DNA of 64,000 bases from Thermotoga caldifontis AZM44c09 (GTDB taxonomy: Bacteria > Thermotogota > Thermotogae > Thermotogales > DSM-5069): contig NZ_AP014509.1 of the NCBI RefSeq assembly GCF_000828655.1, positions 558,001 to 622,000 of the forward strand, given 5' to 3'. The position numbers and the translations under genes were made by a program. The notes beneath the pieces are model-generated. The model had not been told where the DNA came from, made no database searches, and saw only the letters and a list, made by a program, of their open reading frames with translations. Positions 23,277-33,015 of this stretch are shown here, one piece after another. Numbering within the stretch: position 1 is the first letter of the stretch; every line of letters starts with the position of its first letter.

Positions 23277-24519
23277 TCTGGCGTTTCAAACTTTTCTTGA
23301 ACGTACTGACCCCGGTGATGAGCCTGTCACTGTTGAAGATCTTCACGTTGATGGCGAGCAGTGCATCGGCTAAAATGAAATTGTACAGATTGCCGTAGAT
23401 CACGATGGAGTAGTTATCGAAGATCACGTTTCTCATTGCGATCGTCGCGTGGGTGAAAGGAATGGCAAAAGTGACGATCCTCAGGGCCATTGGCATGGTG
23501 GAGAAGTCCTTGAACATGGTCAGCATCATGCTGAAGAGCGCGAGCGCCACCAGCGGGAAGGTCAAGACCTGAGCACTCTTGAAGTCTTTCGAGATCAGGC
23601 CCAGGAGCATGGCCATGCTTATACCGCACATCAAAGCGGAGAACACGGACAAACCAACGAGGACGTAATCTGTTATGTTCATGGTCGCATCGAGCGGGAA
23701 AGATGAGGGCATCTCGAAGGATTTCATGTAGAAACTGAAGCCGATCATGTAGATCGTCGCCATGATGAGCCCGGAGATCGTTGCCGCGAGTGTCTTCGCC
23801 ATGAGTATGTAACTTCTGGGCACTGGCATCGTCAGGAGCGTCTCGAGCGTCTTGTTTTCTTTCTCGAGTCCCATCGATGAGATCACGGTCGTCCCTGACA
23901 TGATGATCAGCATCATGATGACGACAGACACGATGATCCATCTGTTCGTGACGTAGCTCAAAAGTTGTGAAGTTGAAACTCCTTCCATGAGCTTGCCGAG
24001 ATACATCGTGGCTTCTTCCTTGCTCACCGGATCGAGAACAAATGCGGGATTTTCCACACCGTACTGGGCGAGCAGTGTCGTGGTCAACTGTTTTTCTAAG
24101 GCGTTCAAAAAGGCGTTGAAGCTTTCGGATGGAACCGAATCCATTATGCCCAGCCCCATCAGGAGTGAGATCACCTTGATCTTCGCCTGCTGTTTCGATC
24201 TGAGCCTTTCAGTGAAATCCTTCTCCAGAACGAGTAGCGCGGCGCCCCTTTTTCTCTTCAACTCTTCGATCGCTTCTTCCATACTTTGACCTCTGTAAAC
24301 CACGTTCGCATAAGCTTCGATGGCCCCTTCAACAGCTTTCGAGAATTCTCCTTCGTCTAGGTTCACGACGGCGACGATCGGTTTCTTTTTGATCTCTTCT
24401 GTGATGTTGCCGACGCTTTTACCTATCGAAGCGTAGATGACGGATATCGCAACGATCGAGATCAGGCTCGATACAGTTAGAATCTCCCTCAATTCCTTCT
24501 TCAGAAGGTTCAAGAACAT
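23263..24519 (-). CDS. ABC-2 type exporter permease (NatB-like)
   Basis: A 418-residue permease. One helix lies at residues about 16-36, then an extracytoplasmic domain (about 40-195) with KKPIVAVVNLDEGEFSKAVEG and AALLVLEKDFTERL, followed by five or six helices from residue about 200 (IIVSVVIMMLIIMSGTTVIS). SMGLEKENKTLETLLTMP is the conserved cytoplasmic motif of NatB/YhaP-type sodium or drug exporters. It is coupled to the ATPase gene upstream by a 10-base overlap. Substrate unknown; sodium export and lipid or peptide export are both possible. Confidence 0.88.
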   Translation of the reverse strand: MFLNLLKKELREILTVSSLISIVAISVIYASIGKSVGNITEEIKKKPIVAVVNLDEGEFSKAVEGAIEAYANVVYRGQSMEEAIEELKRKRGAALLVLEKDFTERLRSKQQAKIKVISLLMGLGIMDSVPSESFNAFLNALEKQLTTTLLAQYGVENPAFVLDPVSKEEATMYLGKLMEGVSTSQLLSYVTNRWIIVSVVIMMLIIMSGTTVISSMGLEKENKTLETLLTMPVPRSYILMAKTLAATISGLIMATIYMIGFSFYMKSFEMPSSFPLDATMNITDYVLVGLSVFSALMCGISMAMLLGLISKDFKSAQVLTFPLVALALFSMMLTMFKDFSTMPMALRIVTFAIPFTHATIAMRNVIFDNYSIVIYGNLYNFILADALLAINVKIFNSDRLITGVSTFKKSLKRQITSP

Positions 24520-25235
24520 CGCTGGACCACCTCCACGAACACTTCCTCGATGTTCGAAGCGGAGTATTTCTGCTTCAATTCCTCCGGCTTTCCCACTTCG
24601 ACGATCTGCCCGCTGTTTATCAGCGCGATCCTGTCACAGAGCAACTCCACTTCGAGCATGTTGTGGGAAGACAAAAGGACAGTCCCTCCTTCTTTGGCAA
24701 AATCCCTTACGATGTTTCTCATCTCTCTTGCGTTCAGCACGTCGAGGCCAGAGGTGGGCTCATCGAGGATGGCGAGCTTCGGGTTCACCATCAGCGCACG
24801 AGCGATCAGAAGTCTTCGGGTCATGCCCTTGCTGTAAGTCGACACCTTCGAACGCAGCCTGTCGTCGAGACCCGCTATCTGAACGCCCCTATCCACCATC
24901 CTTCGGAACTCTTCTTCATTCTTGGCAAAGAAACGAGCAACGAATTTCAGATACTCCAGCCCCGTCAGTTCCCTGTACGCACCTGCGTCTTCCGGCAGGT
25001 AACTGATCAACTTCCGAACTTCGTGCGGTTCTTTCTGAACGTCGTGACCGAAGACCTTCACCGTACCTTCGTCGGGCTTCAGAAGAGTGGACACGATCCT
25101 GAGCGTGGTCGTTTTACCAGCCCCGTTCGGTCCAATGAGTCCGAAAATTTCCCCCTGCTCGATCTGGAAACTTATCCCCTTGAGTGCCTCTATGGGGCCG
25201 AACCTTTTCTTGAGTCCAGCGACTTCGAGAACCAT
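24510..25235 (-). CDS. ABC transporter ATP-binding protein (NatA-like)
   Basis: A 241-residue ATPase with Walker A GPNGAGKTTTLRI, signature YSKGMTRRLLIARAL (a variant of LSGGQ), Walker B LAILDEPTSGLD and switch His (LLSSHNMLEVE). It powers the adjacent ABC-2 permease. ATG at 25235 has GGGGGTG upstream; the frame is open 13 codons further but lacks a site. Confidence 0.93.
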   Translation of the reverse strand: MVLEVAGLKKRFGPIEALKGISFQIEQGEIFGLIGPNGAGKTTTLRIVSTLLKPDEGTVKVFGHDVQKEPHEVRKLISYLPEDAGAYRELTGLEYLKFVARFFAKNEEEFRRMVDRGVQIAGLDDRLRSKVSTYSKGMTRRLLIARALMVNPKLAILDEPTSGLDVLNAREMRNIVRDFAKEGGTVLLSSHNMLEVELLCDRIALINSGQIVEVGKPEELKQKYSASNIEEVFVEVVQRCS

Positions 25236-25382
25236 TTCCACACCCCCTTGTGATTCATTATAGAATTTCTGCATGTTTCAAAGCAGAACAAAGTGTGAAA
25301 AGCTATGGACATTTTGGAGGGACGTAAAAAGACTCAAACATGATTGATGCGATTATAATTTGTAATGATACCAAAGGGGGCG

Positions 25383-27164
25383 ATGACTTTGAGGAGCATC
25401 AGAGGCAAACTTTTGTTGTGGGCTTTACCAGTTTTAGTCGCATCTTTAACGTTTCTGATAGTCTTTTCGGCTTTCATCGTCCGCGACACCATCTATGCTG
25501 AGAGGAAACTGAAGCAGAAGCATGTCGTGGAAACGGCTTACTCTGTTGTTAACTACTATTACAACCTCGTGAGTGCCGGCATCATGAGTGAGCCCGAGGC
25601 AAAGGAAGCCGCGAAAAAAGCGGTGAGAGCTTTGAGATACGAAACTGTCGAATACTTCTGGATAAACGATGACACGCTTCCTTACCCCACGATGATCATG
25701 CATGCGACCAATCCGTCACTGGATGGCAAAGTCCTCAACGATCAGAAATACAACTGCGCCACTTTGATGGAAACTGTGAGTGGGAAGGTCACAAAAACCG
25801 ATGGGAAGAAAAACTTGTTCCAGGCCATGGTTGAGGTTACCAACGCGGACAAGAATGGGGGTTTCGTTCAGTACCTCTGGCCGAAACCGAAACCTGATGG
25901 TACCCTTACAGAAGAGGCGTATCCAAAGCTGTCCTTCGTTAAAAAATTCCAGCCGTGGGGCTGGATCATAGGCAGCGGAGTGTACATAGATGACATCCAG
26001 AGTGCGTTCATGGCAAGATTGATGAGTCTTTCCATTGTTGGAATCATAAGTGTCGGCGCCGTCGTTGTCGTTATGTTTTTCTTCAGCAGGTCTATTTCCA
26101 AGCCCATCAAAGTTCTTGCAGGAAGGGCTCTCGAGTTTGGCAAAGGAGACCTCACGGTCAGGTTCGAAGCGAAAGGCAGAGACGAAGTTGCACAGATGGC
26201 CCAGGCACTCAACTAGATGGCAGACACTCTTAGAGAGTCCATGAAGATCATAAACGAATCTTCCACGCAGGTCAACGACTCTGCACAGAATCTTGCAAGC
26301 ACTGCACAGGAACTGAGCGCCTCATCAGAAGAGCTTGCATCGCAGATGGAAGAAGTCAACAGATCTGCCCAGAACGCATCCGCTTCGATAGAAGAAGTCA
26401 CAAGCGGCATAGAAGAAGTTGCAGCCAGTGCACAGAACGTATCCAAAGCTGCCCAGATGCTTTCTGAAAGATCCAGCCAGGTGAACGCTGCTGCGAAGGA
26501 AGGAGAGAAGGCCATAAAGAACATAGTGGAGATGATAAAACAAGCGAAAGACAAAGTGGAACAGACGGCCGTAGTGGTGAGCGAGCTGAGCCAGCAGGCC
26601 AAGAACATAGGTCAGATACTTCAGACGATCAACTCCATAGCAGAGCAGACGAACCTGTTGGCTTTGAACGCGGCGATAGAGGCAGCGAGGGCGGGAGAAG
26701 CAGGCAGAGGTTTTGCGGTGGTTGCGGACGAGATAAGGAAGCTTGCAGAAGAGAGCAAGAGAGCGACGGACCGGATAGGGCAGATACTGAGTCAGATAAG
26801 TCAGGGTGCGATGAAGGCGGATGGGGCGACGAAGGAAGTTGTGGGAGTGGTTGAAGGGATAAGCAAAGATGCAGAAGGGGTGGAGGGTCAGTTCAGGAAG
26901 ATAGCGGAGCAGATAGACGGTATGGTGAGTCAGATAGAGAGCCTGGCGGCGAGTGCGGAAGAACAGAGTGCGGCGGCTGAAGAGATGAGCAGTGCGATGG
27001 ACGCAGCGACGAAGTCGATCAGCACGATAGCACACCAGATAGAAGAGATGGCGAAGGCGGTGAAAGAGCAGGCGAACGCGAGTCAGAGTGTGAGCAGTCT
27101 GTCTGAAGAGCTGTCTTCGATCGCGGAGAGTTTGGTAGAACAGGTGAGAAAGTTTAAAATCTGA
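25383..27164 (+). pseudogene. Methyl-accepting chemotaxis protein interrupted by an in-frame amber codon
   Basis: The frame from 25383 to 27164 would encode a 593-residue receptor: TM1 (about 9-33), an sCache-type sensor (YYNLVSAGIMSEPEAK, EYFWINDDTLPYPTMIMH, FQPWGWIIGSGVYIDDI), TM2 (about 210-232), HAMP (SRSISKPIKVLAGRALEF) and a full signalling domain with the tip [20 protein letters not shown] single TAG at 26214-26216 splits it right after HAMP (MAQALN, stop, [10 protein letters not shown]). No base is lost, and TAG is followed at once by ATG. Both halves are otherwise intact, so this is a recent mutation, a sequencing error, or a case of readthrough or reinitiation. ATG at 25383 is chosen for its AAAGGGGG site. 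A -10-like TATAAT lies at 25354-25359. Confidence 0.85.
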
Positions 27165-27183
27165 GTGGCGTTGAAAAAAACGA

Positions 27184-27209
27184 AAGGGGCGCAGATGCGC
27201 CCCTTCTTT
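27184..27209. terminator. Bidirectional terminator
   Basis: A stem of about 8 bp (AAGGGGCG with CGCCCCTT) and TTCTTTT tail lie between the chemoreceptor and the convergent pullulanase gene. Confidence 0.8.
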
Positions 27210-29744
27210 TCATTGTTTGTACATCACCATCGCACACAGTGGAGGAACAATGAGCGAACCACTCACCTTGTAGAGCGTTTCACAACCTGCTCTTTCTCTG
27301 TCAACGACAACGTTCCATTCACCTTCAGGCAGTGTGATCTGCTTTTCAACGACATCACCGTTGTAGATCACGAGTATGTCCTTCCAATCATCTCCGTTCG
27401 CGTGGTCTTCGATCATGAACATCACGGTCTTCCTCGGAGATTCGAGGAATTTCAAATGCTTTCTTATCTCTTCGGCGGTCCTCATCCTGAAGGCGGGGTG
27501 TTCTTTTCTGAGCCTTATCAAACCCTTGTGGTACTCGAACACGTCGATGAATTCAGCTTTCCTTTGGTAATCGAGTGCGTTTATGGACAGAGGCGCGTTG
27601 TAAGAATTGTCGTTGAAGTTCTTCGTTCTGCAAAAGTCCTGACCCGCGTGCAGGAACGGGACTCCCTGGGACGTGAGCAGGATCGCTGCGGCCAGTTTCT
27701 GCGCCGATTTCAATTCTTCCTCGGTCCATTCGCGCCTGTCGGCCTTCGCCGCCAGGAAGTTCTTGTCCCAGAGCGTGTGGTTGTCGTGACATGCCACGTA
27801 GTTTATGGTCTGTTCAGGACTTTCTGCGAAGTCTACGATGATTCTGTTGTCGTAGTTGATGCTACCCACGACGCCACGTTTCACCAGGTTTTCTTTACCC
27901 AGTGCGCCCATGAGGAAGCCTTTCGCGGTCGCGTTGAACACCGAGCCCCTCAGCGCGTCCCTGAAGCTGTCGTTGAACGCCGCTATTCTGAGGTCCATGA
28001 TCTGAGATTTGCCGAACCTGATCTTCGCACCCCATCCTCCCCACGGCTCGCCGTAGAGGATGACATTTGGATTCAGCTGTCTCAGCGTCTTTTCCACCAG
28101 CACCATGGTCTCTCTGTCTATGAGCCCCATCTGGTCGAAGCGGAATCCGTCGACGTGGTATTCTTTGACCCAGTGTGTGAGCACGTCGATGATGTAGCGT
28201 CTCATCATCAACCTCTCGGAGTTGGTAGTGTTGCCACAGCCCGTTTCGTCCAGGTAATCCCCACTCTTGGTTATTCTGTAATAGTAGTACGGCACCGCGG
28301 TGTCGAGAACCGAGCCTTCCCCAACAGCGTAGGTGTGAGGAAAGACCACATCTAAGATCACACCGATGTTGTTCCTGTGGAAGGCTTGAACCATCCTCTT
28401 GACTTCGTAGATCCTCGCATAGGGATCTTTTGGATTCAGGCTGTAACAGCCCTCTGGGACCATGTAGTGGTACGGATCGTAACCCCAGTTGTAGCGTCTT
28501 TCGAAGTCTCTGTTCTCTTCATCGCCGGTGTGGAAGTCGAGTATCGGAAGAATATGGACGTGCGTGACTCCGAGTTCCTTTATGTGATCGAGTCCCGTGG
28601 TGACACCGTTTGGACCTCTCGTACCTTCCTCGGTCAAACCGAGGTAAGAACATTTGTCTTTGACATTGCTCGTGACGGAGCCTGTCATATCGGCGACGTG
28701 GATCTCGTAGATGATCGCATCCACGTACGAATCGAGCTTGACAAAGCTGTCTTCTTCCCAGCCTTCCGGATTCGTTTTCGAAAGATCCACGATCGCTCCG
28801 AATTTTCCTTTCAGAGACAGCCCCTTCGCGTAGGGATCGACGCTTTCACGAACCTTCCCGTAGCTGTGGTACCGGTACCTGTAGAACCAGCCTTCCAGGT
28901 CCTGCTCCACCCTCGCGTACCAGACACCCTTTTCTCTGCGCTGCATCTCAACGATTTTCGATGGTTCTGTTTGTGTGTAGTCTTCATAGAGGAGCAGTTC
29001 CACACGTTTGCTCACGGGCGACCAGACGTAGAATTCGGTGTGTTCGGGTGTGTAGAAAGGTCCCAGCGGCCCATCGTAGTACAGCTGATCGAGCACTTCT
29101 ATGGCAAAAACGCGACTCTCCTTGAATCCATCCACGCTGATGAACAGGTCTTTGCAGAGATCTTCTTCTTTCAAAGGTTCGGCGAGCCTGACTCTGAAGT
29201 GGTTTGTTCTCTTCAGATCCGTCGGGTCCGCTTTCTCGATGCCCTCGATCTCTTTCGCTTCACCGTCGACAGAGAAACTCACCTTCGTCGCATCCTTTTC
29301 CACGTCGATGGGATGCGTCGCGTAAGCCTCAACGGTGGAAAAGTCGATCAACCTTGCGAACAGGATCCTCGGGCTCGTGTCCGGTTTCGTTCTGAATATC
29401 TCCTCCACCCCCTGCATCAGCCACACTTCGGCGTAACCGTTTTCGATCTCTATGAACCTGTCCTTCGCCACATCCTTCATTTCCCATTCTCTCAGCCTGA
29501 CGATTATACCAACCTTGGTTAAATCCATCGGCAAAACGATCGTTGCTTTCACGCCAAAATCGTCGCTGTCGTCGAATCTGTACGCCGAACCTTCCTGGGA
29601 GATGGGTTCAACGGGCCAGATCCACAGGTTCCAGCCTTCGTAGTTTCCATCGTAGCGGTGGTAGTGCACCACGATCGTCGTTTCTGCGAAGCAGAGCAGC
29701 GACACAAGCAACAACATCAACACGAGTGGAAGAATCCTTTTCAC
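27210..29744 (-). CDS. pulA: Secreted type I pullulanase, CBM41-CBM48-GH13
   Basis: An 844-residue alpha-1,6-debranching enzyme. Signal peptide residues 1-20 ([17 protein letters not shown]). CBM41 about 21-120 ([21 protein letters not shown]), a spacer, CBM48 about 220-320 ([19 protein letters not shown]), then the GH13 barrel with the pullulanase signature [10 protein letters not shown], nucleophile Asp in GFRFDQMGL, acid/base Glu in LYGEPWGG and [10 protein letters not shown]. It cuts alpha-1,6 links in pullulan and branched starch outside the cell. Length agrees with T. maritima PulA. GTG at 29744 has GGGGGTGG upstream. It is a single-gene unit. Confidence 0.96.
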   Translation of the reverse strand: MKRILPLVLMLLLVSLLCFAETTIVVHYHRYDGNYEGWNLWIWPVEPISQEGSAYRFDDSDDFGVKATIVLPMDLTKVGIIVRLREWEMKDVAKDRFIEIENGYAEVWLMQGVEEIFRTKPDTSPRILFARLIDFSTVEAYATHPIDVEKDATKVSFSVDGEAKEIEGIEKADPTDLKRTNHFRVRLAEPLKEEDLCKDLFISVDGFKESRVFAIEVLDQLYYDGPLGPFYTPEHTEFYVWSPVSKRVELLLYEDYTQTEPSKIVEMQRREKGVWYARVEQDLEGWFYRYRYHSYGKVRESVDPYAKGLSLKGKFGAIVDLSKTNPEGWEEDSFVKLDSYVDAIIYEIHVADMTGSVTSNVKDKCSYLGLTEEGTRGPNGVTTGLDHIKELGVTHVHILPILDFHTGDEENRDFERRYNWGYDPYHYMVPEGCYSLNPKDPYARIYEVKRMVQAFHRNNIGVILDVVFPHTYAVGEGSVLDTAVPYYYYRITKSGDYLDETGCGNTTNSERLMMRRYIIDVLTHWVKEYHVDGFRFDQMGLIDRETMVLVEKTLRQLNPNVILYGEPWGGWGAKIRFGKSQIMDLRIAAFNDSFRDALRGSVFNATAKGFLMGALGKENLVKRGVVGSINYDNRIIVDFAESPEQTINYVACHDNHTLWDKNFLAAKADRREWTEEELKSAQKLAAAILLTSQGVPFLHAGQDFCRTKNFNDNSYNAPLSINALDYQRKAEFIDVFEYHKGLIRLRKEHPAFRMRTAEEIRKHLKFLESPRKTVMFMIEDHANGDDWKDILVIYNGDVVEKQITLPEGEWNVVVDRERAGCETLYKVSGSLIVPPLCAMVMYKQ

Positions 29745-29789
29745 AGTACCACCCCCTATGTAATGCAATGGTTGAAGCTTTGTCGTGGT

Positions 29790-31604
29790 TTAAACCCTCA
29801 ATTTTAGCAATTTTGTCAGCTTCTCCACGCTCTGGTTCAGCCCACCTGGCCTGTTCACCTCGAGCCACAGTTTTTTGTATTCTTCGACCACTTCAGCGAA
29901 CTCGGCTTCGAACTTTTTCCATCTCGGTTCGTTGATCAGATCGATCCGACCGTATTTTTTCGCGATCAAAATCCACTCCATCGCGAGTTTGAGCATTTCG
30001 GCGTTGTTCAGGATCTGATCGATGACGAGCCTGTTCGATTGGTTCCGAAGGCTGAGAAGCTGATGGAAAATATTCTCGGTCTGCTCGAGATCCTTTTCGA
30101 TGGTCCTGACATCTTCCTCGCTCAGTGCGTCGAGATTTTCCAGAAATCTCTCCGGGTGCATTAGCGCCACGAAATAGACGCTCGCGTTCGGTAGCCTGAC
30201 GCTGAGATTTCTGTAGAAGCTACCCAGCGTGTAGAGTTTTTCTGACAATGGCTCACCTTCGAACACGTGAACGTCGGTTTCTCTCAGCAGTTCCGCCACA
30301 CTCGGTTCCTTCGAACAGTTCCAGCCGAGTGCGGCGGCGTACACGATCGGAAGGATCGAAACTGGAAGATGCTGAGGATGACCGTTGTCACCCCAGTCGG
30401 TGAGCAGAACGCCCGACGCGCCGAACCTTTTGCCGTTGAGGATAGCGTTCTTTATGTTTCCCAGCGCGTTGTCGATCCTTCCAACGAACGAGTTCCAGCT
30501 CGATGTGCCTGGACAGACGTAGAAGCTGACGCCTTTGCTCGCGAACAGTTCACACTCGCTCTCGTACGGATGGTCTTCTTCATAACCCCACAGCAACGCG
30601 ATCACATCGCGCGGCAGTTCCTCGATGAGTTCTGGATAGTTCTTTATGATGTCGCCCCAGAACATCATCGTTCTGCCGTGTCTCTTAACGATCCCGTACA
30701 GATCGAGGAGAAAACCGAGATAAACCTTTCCCTTGCCCAGCCTCTCGCACAACTCCTTAGAACGGCCCAAACCCAGATCGAAGGTCTCATCGGCTCCGAC
30801 GTTCACTTTGGAACTCGAAAAGTGTGGCAGAAGTTCGTCCAAAAGCGATTCGATGAACTTCAGTGCCTCTGGCACCGCAGGTGATAGGGAGAAGGGACCC
30901 GACGGCGTGCCCCACGGAAAGACGAAGCCCTCGGGGCACTCGGCAAGGTGTCTGTACTCATCGTGTGATAGCCATTTCTCCAGATGGCCAAAACAGTTCT
31001 GGTTCGGCACCAGCTCGATGAAGTGCTCTTTACAGTACTCGTCGAGCTCCAGGACTTCTTCGTGCGTGAGAGGAGAATAATCCTTCCAGACCGCCTCGTG
31101 ACCTTCGTAAGCGAAGGTGTGTTCCATATACAGCTGGAGCTGGTTGTACTTAAGCTCGGACAAAAGATCGACGAGTTTCTTCAGCGTTTCCATCTTGGGG
31201 ACTCTGTCCCTACTGATGTCCAGCATGAACGCTCTGTTTTCGAAATCCGGTTCGTCCTCTATGACGACACACTCGAGGGGGTTTCGTTCTTTCAAAAGCT
31301 GTCTGAACGTCTGGAACGCGTAGAACAGTCCCTGGTTCGTCGCAGCAACGAAGCTGATTCTGGAAGGAGAAACGATCAACCTGTAGCCCTGAGGATGGTT
31401 GATCAGGTTGCTGTCGATCAGTAGTTCGAACGTCGAATCGCTCGGCGAATGTGAGACGATGCGATAATCCATCGATCTGTGAGACAGTTCATGCTTCAAA
31501 AGTCTTGCCGTTTGTAGTGATTCGATCCTGGAGAAGATCTTTCCTCTTTCAGGGAGCTCGAAAGTTCCTCCGAGTTCGATCGATCGCTTCACGCTCGGTA
31601 TCAC
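29790..31604 (-). CDS. GH20-type beta-N-acetylhexosaminidase
   Basis: A 604-residue cytoplasmic protein without a signal peptide. The N-terminal Glyco_hydro_20b-like domain (about 1-110) is followed by a barrel from about 115 (NRAFMLDISRDRVPKMETL, YNQLQLYMEHTFAYEG). VNVGADETFDLG carries the Asp-Glu pair that GH20 uses for substrate-assisted catalysis. WGDIIKNYPE and LLTDWGDNGHPQH also fit the family. It would remove terminal GlcNAc or GalNAc from imported oligosaccharides. GTG start with AAGGAG 7 bases upstream, overlapping the stop of the symporter gene, so both form one operon. Confidence 0.85.
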   Translation of the reverse strand: MIPSVKRSIELGGTFELPERGKIFSRIESLQTARLLKHELSHRSMDYRIVSHSPSDSTFELLIDSNLINHPQGYRLIVSPSRISFVAATNQGLFYAFQTFRQLLKERNPLECVVIEDEPDFENRAFMLDISRDRVPKMETLKKLVDLLSELKYNQLQLYMEHTFAYEGHEAVWKDYSPLTHEEVLELDEYCKEHFIELVPNQNCFGHLEKWLSHDEYRHLAECPEGFVFPWGTPSGPFSLSPAVPEALKFIESLLDELLPHFSSSKVNVGADETFDLGLGRSKELCERLGKGKVYLGFLLDLYGIVKRHGRTMMFWGDIIKNYPELIEELPRDVIALLWGYEEDHPYESECELFASKGVSFYVCPGTSSWNSFVGRIDNALGNIKNAILNGKRFGASGVLLTDWGDNGHPQHLPVSILPIVYAAALGWNCSKEPSVAELLRETDVHVFEGEPLSEKLYTLGSFYRNLSVRLPNASVYFVALMHPERFLENLDALSEEDVRTIEKDLEQTENIFHQLLSLRNQSNRLVIDQILNNAEMLKLAMEWILIAKKYGRIDLINEPRWKKFEAEFAEVVEEYKKLWLEVNRPGGLNQSVEKLTKLLKLRV

Positions 31605-32929
31605 GGTCTCACTCCTTCACTCTCAGAATCGAGAAGTTTGAGCTGTTCCTTGACGCTTTTCAGATAGCTTCCATCCAGAGGATAGAATTTCAAAACCAGC
31701 AATCCGACGAGCGTCGCAACGATCGGAATGAGACTGCACAGCATCCTGAAACCTGTGAGTGCGCTCTGGGGTTGTGCTTCGATCGGGAGGTTCGCGTTGT
31801 AGCCACTCTTCGAGAGAACGAGTCCGACGATCACGGAGTTGACCGATATGCCAAGTCTGATGATCAGCGCGTTCATTCCGAAGAACATGCCTTCCCTTCT
31901 CCGCTTCGTCCTCAATTGATCCTCGTCGGCGATGTCGGCGATCATTATGTCGAGCACGATGAGTGCGGGTGCCAGCGCGAAGGCGAGTAAACATGCAAGA
32001 ACGATGCCCTCGAAAAAGCTTTTGATGAACCAGAAACCACTCAAGAAGCTCGCCCAGAGTAGCATCGCTAAAGTGAGCGTTTTCTTCGCGCCTATCTTCG
32101 CGACGATCCTCTGCCACAGTGGGATCAGGAAAAACGCGACCACGAAGATCGTCGCCAGCATGATCGTTGTGCTCGCTTCGCTGAGTTTCAGAACGTACTT
32201 GGTGTAGAAAGGCAGTGACGTTAGAAGCATCGTGTAGGTGAGCTGAAGCAGGAAGGATGCCGTGACGTACGTGAGGAACGATCTGTTCAGCAGTGTGAAC
32301 CTGATCGCCTCTGAGAGTTTCAAACTCTCTGTCTGGGAGTACTTCGGATTCTCCCTGATTCCCAGAAGGGAAAGGAACATACACACACCGCCGATCAGGG
32401 CGAAGAGTATTCCCATACCGCCCCACCCCATCTTCGATGCCAGAAACGGTGGAACCGCTATGCCGAGCAACAATCCAGGTATGGCGAGGACCTGCCTCAG
32501 CGCCGACACCCTCGCCCTCTCTTCGAGCGTTCGGTACATCTCTGGAAAGAGCGCCGTCCAGTTCAGTATGACGATCGTGAAGAACGTGTCGAACAGGAAG
32601 ATGAGAACGGCGTAGTAGAGCACCAGGGCGAGAGGCCTCGAAGAACTGAAAGGTGGATTCCAGAAAAGTGCGAAGCTGAGGGCGAACGGAGCAGAGAAGA
32701 ACATGATGTACGGTCTTCTTCTGCCCCACCTGGTTCTCGTTCTGTCCGATACGTATCCGAAAAGAGGATCGTTCAACGCGTTCCAGATTCCGTAAAGTAC
32801 CATCACGATGCTGATCCATGCAGGATTGGCCTTGAGCACGTCCACATAATAAAAAATCGCGAACGTGGAGACCGCGTTGGACAGCAGGGCAGAACTGAAC
32901 GATCCAAGGCTGTAGAGAAAGTCCTTCAT
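31601..32929 (-). CDS. GPH/MFS-type sugar:cation symporter
   Basis: A 442-residue carrier with about 12 membrane helices. The early motif ALNDPLFGYVSDRTRTRWGRR (cut here to the pattern NDP..G..SDRT..RWGRRRP) is diagnostic of the glycoside-pentoside-hexuronide symporters such as MelB and XynB. The middle loop IRENPKYSQTES and helix DIMIADIADEDQLRT also fit. Cotranscribed with the GH20 gene, it probably imports the hexosaminide that GH20 hydrolyses. ATG at 32929 has GGAGG 10 bases upstream; an ATG at 32938 directly abuts that site. Confidence 0.85.
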   Translation of the reverse strand: MKDFLYSLGSFSSALLSNAVSTFAIFYYVDVLKANPAWISIVMVLYGIWNALNDPLFGYVSDRTRTRWGRRRPYIMFFSAPFALSFALFWNPPFSSSRPLALVLYYAVLIFLFDTFFTIVILNWTALFPEMYRTLEERARVSALRQVLAIPGLLLGIAVPPFLASKMGWGGMGILFALIGGVCMFLSLLGIRENPKYSQTESLKLSEAIRFTLLNRSFLTYVTASFLLQLTYTMLLTSLPFYTKYVLKLSEASTTIMLATIFVVAFFLIPLWQRIVAKIGAKKTLTLAMLLWASFLSGFWFIKSFFEGIVLACLLAFALAPALIVLDIMIADIADEDQLRTKRRREGMFFGMNALIIRLGISVNSVIVGLVLSKSGYNANLPIEAQPQSALTGFRMLCSLIPIVATLVGLLVLKFYPLDGSYLKSVKEQLKLLDSESEGVRP

Positions 32930-33015
32930 CCTGAGCATCCCTCCGTCTAAGATTCTACAATCGTGCGCACTGAAAAGGTCGGCTTCGTTCGTGCTATCAT
33001 GTTTTTGGTGATGTG

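Noticed and set aside
26214-26216. Amber codon read as pyrrolysine in the chemoreceptor
   Set aside because: No pyl genes or PYLIS-like context is seen, and chemoreceptors do not use pyrrolysine; mutation, error or reinitiation is simpler.
27165-29522. Long plus-strand frames (396 and 381 codons) opposite the pullulanase gene
   Set aside because: They lie antisense to a clear GH13 enzyme, have no ribosome sites and encode low-complexity Val/Arg/Phe-rich protein; they are codon-bias shadows.
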